Origin: Tsukamurella sp040611135
Lineage (GTDB): Bacteria; Actinomycetota; Actinomycetes; Mycobacteriales; Mycobacteriaceae
Assembly (NCBI RefSeq): GCF_040611135.1
Contig: NZ_JBEXNL010000013.1
Coordinates: 72,565 to 136,564, forward strand
DNA: 64,000 nt
Direction of reading: 5' to 3'
Shown here: positions 56,884-64,000 of the stretch, piece by piece
How positions within the stretch are numbered: position 1 is the stretch's first letter
How the letters are laid out: each line of letters begins with the position of its first letter
Position numbers and translations under genes: made by a program
Notes under the pieces: generated by a model
Told to the model about the DNA's origin: nothing
Databases searched by the model: none
What the model saw: only the letters and a program-made list of their open reading frames with translations

Positions 56884-58287
56884 ATGACGAACATCGTGAT
56901 CATCGGCGGCGGTCCGGCGGGGTACGAGGCGGCACTCGTGGCGGTGGCGCACGGGGGCGATGTCACGGTCGTCGAATCCGACGGCATCGGCGGCGCGTGC
57001 GTGCTGTACGACTGCGTCCCGTCGAAGACCTTCATCGCCTCCACCGGCATCCGAACCGAGACCCGGCGCGCCGTCGACCTGGGGATCGAGCTGCAGTTCG
57101 AGCGCGTCGAGATCGACGTCGAGCGGATCAACACCCGCGTCAAGGAGCTCGCGACGGCGCAGTCCGCGGACATCCGGGCACGGCTCGTCGGCGAGGGCGT
57201 GCGGATCATCCGCGGCAGCGCCTCGCTCGCGCCGACCAACCCGGGCATGGCGCAGCACGTCGTGAACGTCGTCACGCCGACCGGCGGCGAGCAGACCCTC
57301 GAGGCGGACGTGGTGCTCGTCGCCACCGGGGCCTCGCCGCGGGTGATGGAGTCGGCGAAGCCGGACGGGGAGAAGATTCTCACCTGGCGCCAGCTCTACG
57401 ACCTCGAGGAGCTGCCCACGCACCTCGTGGTGGTGGGCTCCGGCGTCACCGGCGCCGAGTTCGTGCACGCCTACACCGAGCTCGGCATCAAGGTGACGCT
57501 GGTGAGCTCCCGCGACCGCGTGCTCCCGAACGAGGACGAGGACGCCGCACTCGTGCTGGAGGATGCGCTCGTCGACCGCGGTGTCTCGCTCGTCAAGCGG
57601 GCTTACGCGGAGAAGGTCGAGCGCACGGACGGCGGCGTGATCGTCCGGCTCACCGACGGCCGCGCCGTCGAGGGCTCGCACTGCCTGATGACGGTCGGCT
57701 CGATCCCCAACACCGCCGACATCGGCCTGGAGGACGTGGGCATCGAGCTCACCAAGGGCGGCTACATCCCCGTCGACCGCGTGTCGCGGACCAAGGTGCC
57801 GGGCATCTACGCCGCGGGTGACTGCACCGGGGTGCTGCCGCTCGCCTCGGTCGCCGCGATGCAGGGTCGCGTCGCGATGTACCACGCGCTCGGCGAGGGC
57901 GTCTCGCCCGTGAAGCTCAAGACCGTCTCGTCGGCGATCTTCACGCGCCCCGAGATCGCCACCGTCGGCGTCTCGCAGGCCGCGATCGACGACGGCACCT
58001 ACCAGGCGCGCACCGTCATGCTGCCGCTCGCGACGAACCCGCGCGCCAAGATGTCCGGGCTCAGGCGCGGCTTCGTGAAGGTCTTCTGCCGTCCCAACAC
58101 CGGCCTGGTGATCGGCGGGGTCGTGGTGGCGCCCAATGCATCCGAGCTGATCCTGCCGCTCACCGTCGCCGTGCAGAACGGCCTGACGGTGGACGACGTG
58201 GCCCAGACCTTCTCCGTCTATCCGTCGCTGTCCGGCTCGGTCACCGAGGCGGCGAGGCAGCTGATGCGCCAGGACGATCTGGCCTGA
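56884..58287 (+). CDS. lpdA: Flavoprotein NAD(P)H:quinone reductase LpdA
   Basis: A 467-residue FAD disulfide-reductase-fold protein. FAD binding is IVIIGGGPAGYEAALVA, the redox-cysteine segment is GGACVLYDCVPSKTF (Cys39, Cys44), NAD(P) binding is LVVVGSGVTGAEFVHAY, and GIYAAGDCTGVLPLASVA follows. The C-terminal His-Glu pair of true lipoamide dehydrogenases is missing: the region reads SVYPSLSGSVTEAARQL. This fits the M. tuberculosis LpdA group (Rv3303c), which reduces quinones rather than lipoamide. Both cysteines remain here. A terminator follows. Confidence 0.92.
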   Translation: MTNIVIIGGGPAGYEAALVAVAHGGDVTVVESDGIGGACVLYDCVPSKTFIASTGIRTETRRAVDLGIELQFERVEIDVERINTRVKELATAQSADIRARLVGEGVRIIRGSASLAPTNPGMAQHVVNVVTPTGGEQTLEADVVLVATGASPRVMESAKPDGEKILTWRQLYDLEELPTHLVVVGSGVTGAEFVHAYTELGIKVTLVSSRDRVLPNEDEDAALVLEDALVDRGVSLVKRAYAEKVERTDGGVIVRLTDGRAVEGSHCLMTVGSIPNTADIGLEDVGIELTKGGYIPVDRVSRTKVPGIYAAGDCTGVLPLASVAAMQGRVAMYHALGEGVSPVKLKTVSSAIFTRPEIATVGVSQAAIDDGTYQARTVMLPLATNPRAKMSGLRRGFVKVFCRPNTGLVIGGVVVAPNASELILPLTVAVQNGLTVDDVAQTFSVYPSLSGSVTEAARQLMRQDDLA

Positions 58288-58299
58288 GTCGGTCCCACA

Positions 58300-58338
58300 G
58301 CGCCCTCGTCCGCCTCGGCGGCGAGGGCGTTTCCGTCT
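58300..58338 (+). terminator. Intrinsic terminator after lpdA
   Basis: CGCCCTCG (58301-58308) pairs with CGAGGGCG (58322-58329). Inside, CCGCC pairs with GGCGG around the loop TC, with one bulged T. TTTCCGTCT follows. It begins 13 bases after the lpdA stop and separates it from the galactose operon. Confidence 0.8.
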
Positions 58339-58445
58339 GATCGATCTGCGCCGCCAAGAGACGAAGTGTTCGGAATTGCTCGAATGAGATGTGCGTCTCT
58401 GTTAGGTTTCGTGAGAATTCGTTCCGCGAGACCTTTGGAGGCGTG
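58339..58445 (+). promoter_or_regulatory. Promoter region of the galactose operon
   Basis: TAGGTT (58403-58408) is a TANNNT -10 candidate that would give a leader of about 30 nt. TTTGGAGG (58433-58440) is the ribosome site before the symporter ATG. No convincing -35 was found. An operator for the DeoR regulator of the operon is expected here, but I could not define one. Confidence 0.45.
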
Positions 58446-60149
58446 ATGCTCCTCGCCGATGGTGCGCTCCGACTCAACGTCGGAATGCTCGACTACGTGC
58501 TGGTCGCGATCTACTTCGTGTTCGTGCTGGGTATCGGTTACCTGGCGCGGCAACAGGTCGCCTCCAGCCTCGACTTCTTCCTCTCGGGCAGACGCCTCCC
58601 GGCCTGGGTCACCGGCATCGCCTTCGTCTCCGCGAACCTCGGCGCGGTCGAGATCATGGGTATGTCGGCGAACGGCGCCCAGATCGGGCTGTCGACGATG
58701 CACTACTACTGGATCGGCGCGATCCCGGCCATGGTCTTCCTCGGCCTGGTGATGATGCCCTTCTACTACGGCTCGAAGGTGCGCAGCGTCCCCGAGTTCA
58801 TGCGCCGCCGGTTCGGAACCGGTGCGCACCTGGTGAACTCGCTCAGCTTCGCGGTGGCGCAGGTGCTCATCGCCGGTGTCAACCTGTTCCTGCTCGCCAC
58901 CGTCGTGAACGCGGTGCTGGGATGGCCGCGGTGGGTGTCGTTGATCGTGGCGGCGGCGGTGGTGCTCACCTACACCGCGCTGGGCGGCCTGTCGGCGGCG
59001 ATCTACAACGAGGTCCTGCAGTTCTTCGTGATCCTCGCGGCGCTGGTGCCGCTCACCGTGATCGGCCTGATCAAGGTCGGTGGGTGGAGCGGACTCAAGG
59101 CCAAGATCATCGACACCGCGAAGCCGGACGGGACGGTGACGGCCACCGTCGAGCAGCAACTGCACACCTGGCCCGGCCAGGCCCTGAGTGGCTTCTCCTC
59201 GCCGGTGTGGTCCGTGGTGGGCATCGTCTTCGGCCTCGGATTCGTGCTGTCCTTCGGCTACTGGACCACCAACTTCGTCGAGGTGCAGCGCGCGATGGCG
59301 TCGAACTCGATGTCGGCGGCACGCCGTGCCCCGATCATCGGTGCGATCCCGAAGATGTTCATCCCGTTCGTCGTCGTGGTGCCCGGCATGATCTGCGCCG
59401 CGATGGTCGGCGACATGATGCACCTCAAGACCACGGGCGCCGCCGACGGCGTGACGTACAACGACGCGATCCTGCTGATGATGCGCGACGTATTGCCGAA
59501 CGGTCTCCTCGGTGTGGCGGTCGCGGGCCTCATCGCGTCGTTCATGGCGGGCATGGCGGCGAACGTCTCGGCGTTCAACACCGTCTTCAGCTACGACCTG
59601 TGGCAGCAGTACGTGGTGAAGGACCGCGAGGACGGCTACTACATCCGCGTGGGGCGCATCGCCACCGTCGCCGCGGTCGTCATGGCCATCGGCACCGCGA
59701 CCATCGCGGCCGGCTACTCGAACCTCATGGACTACCTGCAGACCCTGTTCGGGTTCTTCAACGCGCCGCTGTTCGCCACCTTCCTGCTCGGCATGTTCTG
59801 GAAACGGATGACCCCCACGGCCGGCTGGGTCGGCCTGGTCGCCGGAACCCTCTCCGCCGTCACGGTGTTCGTCCTGCAGGAAGTGGGAGTCATCGACCTA
59901 CCCGGCCAGGGCATGCCCTTCATCGCGGCGTCCGCCGCATTCATCGTGGACATCGTGGTCTCGGTCCTCGTCTCGACGGTGAGCGCGCCGAAGCCCGAGG
60001 CGGAACTGGTCGGCTTCGTCTACTCCGCGACCGACCGGAGCACGCTGCAGGGCGACGTGGCAGGGGCAGCGGCCTGGTACGCCCGTCCGGTACCCCTCGG
60101 CGTGGCGGTGCTCGCCGGCACCGCCGTACTCGGCCTGATCTTCCACTGA
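58446..60149 (+). CDS. Sodium:solute symporter (SSS family), probable galactose/sugar uptake
   Basis: A 567-residue symporter with about fourteen helices. Family segments include the sodium/substrate region FFLSGRRLPAWVTGIAFVSANLGAVEIMGMSANGAQIG, the SSS signature near LGGLSAAIYNEVLQFFVI and FMAGMAANVSAFNTVFSYDLWQQYVVKD. GGAGG lies upstream of the ATG at 58446; an earlier in-frame ATG lies in the promoter region. As the first gene before deoR-type regulator, galT and galK, it most likely imports galactose with sodium. Specificity is inferred from context only. Confidence 0.92.
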   Translation: MLLADGALRLNVGMLDYVLVAIYFVFVLGIGYLARQQVASSLDFFLSGRRLPAWVTGIAFVSANLGAVEIMGMSANGAQIGLSTMHYYWIGAIPAMVFLGLVMMPFYYGSKVRSVPEFMRRRFGTGAHLVNSLSFAVAQVLIAGVNLFLLATVVNAVLGWPRWVSLIVAAAVVLTYTALGGLSAAIYNEVLQFFVILAALVPLTVIGLIKVGGWSGLKAKIIDTAKPDGTVTATVEQQLHTWPGQALSGFSSPVWSVVGIVFGLGFVLSFGYWTTNFVEVQRAMASNSMSAARRAPIIGAIPKMFIPFVVVVPGMICAAMVGDMMHLKTTGAADGVTYNDAILLMMRDVLPNGLLGVAVAGLIASFMAGMAANVSAFNTVFSYDLWQQYVVKDREDGYYIRVGRIATVAAVVMAIGTATIAAGYSNLMDYLQTLFGFFNAPLFATFLLGMFWKRMTPTAGWVGLVAGTLSAVTVFVLQEVGVIDLPGQGMPFIAASAAFIVDIVVSVLVSTVSAPKPEAELVGFVYSATDRSTLQGDVAGAAAWYARPVPLGVAVLAGTAVLGLIFH

Positions 60150-60165
60150 CGAGGAGCTGACAACA

Positions 60166-60468
60166 ATGACGAACGACGACACCGGCTCGGCCCCCGCGGA
60201 GAAGGCGGAACGCTCGATCCTGGCCCTTCTCTTCGACATCCGCGCCATCATCGCGGCCCTGCTCGGCATCTACGGCGTGCTCCTCCTCGTCGCCGGCATC
60301 GCGCCTGGCCTCGCGGAGGTGGGCGCGAAACAGTTCCAGCACACGCCCGATCGCGCCGACATGTCCGCGGGCAGCGCGGGCAACCTGTGGGTCGGAGGCG
60401 CCCTGGTGCTCGTGGCCGCTGCCTTCGCGGCCTGGGCGCTGATAGGTTCGCGGCGTGCTGGCAGCTGA
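60166..60468 (+). CDS. Small two-helix membrane protein
   Basis: A 100-residue protein with a charged N-terminus (MTNDDTGSAPAEKAERS) and two hydrophobic helices (LFDIRAIIAALLGIYGVLLLVAGIAPGL and LWVGGALVLVAAAFAAWALIG). Between them is an outer loop with QFQHTPDRADMSAG. GAGGAG precedes the ATG. It lies 16 bp after the symporter and overlaps the DeoR gene by 14 bases. I suspect a symporter accessory subunit because of the tight spacing, but no function is known. Confidence 0.78.
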   Translation: MTNDDTGSAPAEKAERSILALLFDIRAIIAALLGIYGVLLLVAGIAPGLAEVGAKQFQHTPDRADMSAGSAGNLWVGGALVLVAAAFAAWALIGSRRAGS

Positions 60469-61261
60469 GAGACGCAGGGTGATCCTCGAGGCGGCGGTGG
60501 CCACGGGCGCGGTGCGCGTCATGGACCTCGCCGTGGAGCTGGGGGTCTCGGAGATGACGATCCGGCGCGACTTGGACCGGCTCGAGGAGGCAGGCGAGCT
60601 CACGAAGGTGCACGGCGGGGCGGTGCGCTCGGGCGGCTCCATCGGTCGGGGAGTCGAGCCCCGCTCGGCGCTCAAGGCGGTGCGCGACACCGCCGAGAAG
60701 CGGGCGATCGCCGCGGCCGCCGTCGACCTGGTAGGGGACGGCATGACCGTCGCGGTGGGCGCGGGTACGACCACCCTGGAGCTGGCCCGGCTGCTGCGGG
60801 GCCGCGCCGTGTCCGTGGTGACCAACTCGATCTCGATCTTCCACGCACTCACCGACCCCGATCACGACGATGCGGACGGGGACCCGACGGTGGCTGCGGC
60901 CGTGCAGCTCACCGGCGGGCAGCGGACACCGTCGGACGCGCTGGTCGGGCCGGTGGCGAACGCGATGCTCGAGCGGGTCCGGTGCGACCTCGCCTTCCTG
61001 GGCTGCCACGGCATCGACCCGGTGGCCGGCTTCACCTCGCCCAACATCGGTGAGGCCGAGACCAATCGGCGCCTCATCACGAGTGCGCGCTCGACGGTGC
61101 TGCTCGCCGATCACACCAAGTTCGGCGAGATCGGGGCGCACCTGTTCGCCCGGTTCGCCGACGTCGACGGGCTGATCATGGACTCGGGGACGCCACGCGC
61201 GGCGCGCGAGGGCCTGGCCGCGGTGATCCCGTTGACCCTGGCTCCGGGCGGTGCGGCGTGA
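60455..61261 (+). CDS. DeoR-family regulator of galactose genes
   Basis: A 268-residue regulator. The N-terminal helix-turn-helix (about 5-55) reads RRRVILEAAVATGAVRVMDLAVELGVSEMTIRRDLDRLEEAGELTKVHGGAV, the classic DeoR box. The C-terminal sugar-phosphate sensor has VAVGAGTTTLELARLL and the DeoR-type VLLADHTKFGEIG. It probably responds to a sugar phosphate such as galactose-1-phosphate and represses the operon. The GTG start overlaps the small membrane gene and its stop overlaps galT (GTGA). Confidence 0.92.
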   Translation: MLAAERRRVILEAAVATGAVRVMDLAVELGVSEMTIRRDLDRLEEAGELTKVHGGAVRSGGSIGRGVEPRSALKAVRDTAEKRAIAAAAVDLVGDGMTVAVGAGTTTLELARLLRGRAVSVVTNSISIFHALTDPDHDDADGDPTVAAAVQLTGGQRTPSDALVGPVANAMLERVRCDLAFLGCHGIDPVAGFTSPNIGEAETNRRLITSARSTVLLADHTKFGEIGAHLFARFADVDGLIMDSGTPRAAREGLAAVIPLTLAPGGAA

Positions 61262-62354
61262 CCCGGAACATGCAAGCGCCGTTCGTCTCCCGGCTCGCCG
61301 ACGGCCGCGAGATTCTGTTCTTCTCCTCCGACGGTGCGCCTGTCGCGGGCGTGGATCACCGGGACCTGCCGCCCCGTCCGACGGTGCCCACCACCACCGT
61401 CCGGCGCGACCCCACGACGGGCGACACCGTGATCATCGCGCCGGCCCGGCAGGAGCGGACCTACAAGCCGCCGCGCACCATGTGCCCGCTCGACCCCGAC
61501 CCCGCCGGGCTCTCGAGCGAGATCCCCGCCGAGGACTACGAGGTGGTGGTCTTCGAGAATCGCTTCCCCTCGTTGTCCACACCCGACGGGTACGTGTGGT
61601 ATGCGCCGGACGAAGCGGATCCCCTGCGCGCCGAGTGGCCGGGACTCGGCCGGTGCGAGGTGGTCTGCTTCACCAGCGATCACGACGGATCCTTCGCCGG
61701 CCTGACCCAGCGGCAGGCCCGGCTGGTGGTCGACGCGTGGACGCACCGTACCGCGGATCTGCTCGCGCGCAGCGACATCGAGGAGGTCTACTGTTTCGAG
61801 AACCGCGGTGAGGAGATCGGCGTGACGCTGACGCACCCGCACGGGCAGATCTACGGCTACCCCTTCCGGACCCGTCGCACGGCCGCGCTGCTGCGCACCG
61901 CCGCGCAGTATCGGGGCGAGCACGGCAGGGACCTGTTCGAGGCGGTCCTCGCGTCAGAGATCGCCGACGGTGCCCGGATCCTCGTGCGCACGGACCTCAC
62001 CACGGCGTTCGTGCCCTACGCGGCCAAGTGGCCCGTCGAGGCGCACGTCTACCCGAATCGGCACGTGCGCAACCTGACCGAGCTCACCGATGCGGAGGCG
62101 GACGACCTCGCCGTGGTGTATCTCACGCTGCTGCGCGCCTTCGACGCCCTCTACGACGCGCCGCTGCCGTACATCGCCTCGTGGCACCAGTACCGGACCG
62201 ACGAGCCCGAGGGATACCTGCACGCCGAGCTGTTCTCGATCCGCCGCAGTGCGGACAAGCTCAAGTACCTCGCCGGGTCCGAGTCGGGGCGGGACGCCTT
62301 CGTCACCGACAAGACGCCCGAGGCGATCGCCGACGAGCTGCGCGCGGTGATCGG

Positions 62355-62358
<4 letters not shown>
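61258..62358 (+). CDS. galT: Galactose-1-phosphate uridylyltransferase
   Basis: Second Leloir enzyme: exchanges UMP between UDP-glucose and galactose-1-phosphate. The 366-residue protein has the zinc/nucleotide part (YKPPRTMCPLDPD), FENRFPSLS and the active-site histidine triad THPHGQIYGYPF. The C-terminal half includes YAAKWPVEAHVYPNRHV and IASWHQYRTDEPEGYLHAELF. The GTG start overlaps the DeoR stop and its end overlaps galK by four bases (ATGA). No galE is present, so UDP-galactose epimerase is encoded elsewhere. Confidence 0.96.
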
Positions 62359-63434
<1,076 letters not shown>

Positions 63435-63506
63435 CCGTACAGGTGTCACGGTTGCGTCGGATATCCGAAATCGCGGAGTGCGAGCCCGTCCGCCGCGGCG
63501 CCGGCG

Positions 63507-63865
63507 AAGAAGATCGTGCTGATCAATCCGGACTCGAGCGCGAGCGCGACCGCCTCGATGGTGGCTCTGGCGGCCGCGGAGGCGGGCGCCGCCGCGAGGC
63601 CTTCCGGGAGGCGTCGCAGGGTGGTCGCGCGTTCGGGATCGCCACCGTCACCTCGGATCCCGCGCTTGTCGAGTCCTTCCGGGGCAAAGCCGCAGCGCTG
63701 GGGGTCGAGGGGCAGTACCGGGGCATGCGGGTGACTCCGGGCGACGCGACGGAGCTGGTGCAGTCCCCGGACCGGGTGGACGCGGCGCTGCGTGAGGTCG
63801 TCCGGCAGTCGGTGGACCAGGACGGTGCCGCCGCGGTCCGGAGCGCGCTTAAGGCCATCAGCTGA
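63507..63865 (+). pseudogene. Decayed Asp/Glu (hydantoin-type) racemase fragment
   Basis: One frame starts KKIVLINPDSSASATASMVALAAAEA (63507 onward), the usual N-terminus of aspartate/hydantoin racemases. After about 30 codons the similarity moves to another frame: FGIATVTSDPALVESFRGKAAALGVEGQYRGMRVTPGDATELV, then DRVDAALREVVRQSVDQDGAAAV. The middle of the enzyme and most of the C-terminus, including the usual second-cysteine region, are missing. The sequence therefore holds at least one frameshift plus two internal deletions. The second frame is open from a GTG at 63431 (overlapping the galK stop) to 63865, so a chimeric 144-residue product is possible but unlikely to be an enzyme. Confidence 0.7.
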
Positions 63866-63874
63866 CGGCTCGGT

Positions 63875-64000
63875 TCAGCCGAAGAAGGTCGCGGCGTCGT
63901 CGTAACGCTCCCGCGGGACCCGCTTGAGTTGCTTGACCGCCTCCGCGAGGGGCACGAGCCCGATGGACGTGCCACGCAACGACACCATCTGCCCGACCTT
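63875..64000 (-). CDS. pfkA: 6-phosphofructokinase, C-terminal 41 residues only
   Basis: The visible end of a minus-strand gene that continues past base 64000. It reads KVGQMVSLRGTSIGLVPLAEAVKQLKRVPRERYDDAATFFG, which matches the C-terminus of actinobacterial ATP- or PPi-type phosphofructokinases (phosphorylation of fructose-6-phosphate in glycolysis). The GQMVSLRG-T and FFG ending are characteristic. Convergent with the racemase remnant; a weak 5-bp hairpin (CGGCT-CGGTTC-AGCCG) overlaps its stop. Confidence 0.85.
   Translation of the reverse strand, partial: KVGQMVSLRGTSIGLVPLAEAVKQLKRVPRERYDDAATFFG

Noticed and set aside
58369..58384. TTCG-N8-CGAA inverted repeat before the symporter gene as DeoR operator
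   Set aside because: Arms of four bases are too short to be distinguished from chance and no second copy was seen.
58401..58419. TTAGGTTTCG as a second iron box
   Set aside because: Only the left half resembles the IdeR/DtxR consensus; the right half does not match.

Overview
The window is about 70% G+C, densely coded actinobacterial chromosome. Many ORFs overlap their neighbours by 1-4 bases (ATGA, GTGA, TGATG), and many genes have a TANNNT -10 box right next to the start codon. The order folD-DUF3017 / metX / trpS-yihY / dacB / sdhBADC-cdd-deoA / add / Rv3311-like / upp-pmmB-deoD-amiB1-amiA1 / Rv3304-like / lpdA follows, as I remember it, Mycobacterium tuberculosis Rv3356c to Rv3303c. Type VII secretion-type proteins and a RamB/PrpR-type regulator also point to the mycolic-acid Mycobacteriales. 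Tsukamurella or a close relative is my best guess, but the genus is inference.

Layout. 1-8.3 kb: 5'-complete but window-truncated pyruvate carboxylase, then a prpDBC methylcitrate operon facing a PrpR/RamB-like regulator. 8.3-13.9 kb: membrane alpha/beta hydrolase, TrmL, HdeD-like protein, FolD, DUF3017 and an ASKHA-like membrane protein. 14-20.4 kb: metX under a SAM riboswitch, MFS exporter, a lipoprotein ribonuclease with a barstar inhibitor, exonuclease III-like protein, TrpS, YihY. 20.4-26.4 kb: amino-acid permease, DacB, sucrase/ferredoxin-like protein, PadR regulator with a DHA2 exporter. 26.4-31.8 kb: a four-gene unit (ribbon-helix-helix regulator, DUF4097, ABC ATPase, ABC permease), a MarR/AhpD-like pair and an SGNH esterase. 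31.8-37.2 kb: sdhCDAB, cdd, deoA. 37.2-42.8 kb: an inserted block (2-hydroxyacid dehydrogenase, SDR, FUSC protein, two-component system). 42.8-54 kb: add, conserved acidic protein, a type VII secretion-like pair, upp, pmmB, deoD, enoyl-CoA hydratase and two M20 amidohydrolases. 54-58.3 kb: an atypical SDR with an ArsR regulator, a GGCT-like protein, LpdA. 58.4-63.9 kb: galactose operon (SSS symporter, small membrane protein, DeoR regulator, galT, galK), a decayed racemase, and the 3' end of pfkA.

How the genes work together. Four metabolic themes dominate: propionate and anaplerosis (prpDBC, pyc, sdh), nucleoside salvage (cdd, deoA, add, upp, deoD with pmmB), methionine and one-carbon metabolism (metX, folD), and galactose use by the Leloir pathway. 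Envelope and defence functions sit between them: DacB, an NlpC/P60 protein, exporters, and the RNase/barstar pair.

The most interesting signals are regulatory. They include two nearly identical 32-bp bidirectional promoter cores, a 42-nt near-perfect palindrome over the trmL start, a three-copy repeat that has multiplied the start of a response-regulator gene, an IdeR/DtxR-like iron box between sdhC and cdd, and several perfect operator palindromes. I saw no tRNA, rRNA, CRISPR array, insertion sequence or prophage. No gene-free stretch exceeds about 240 bases.
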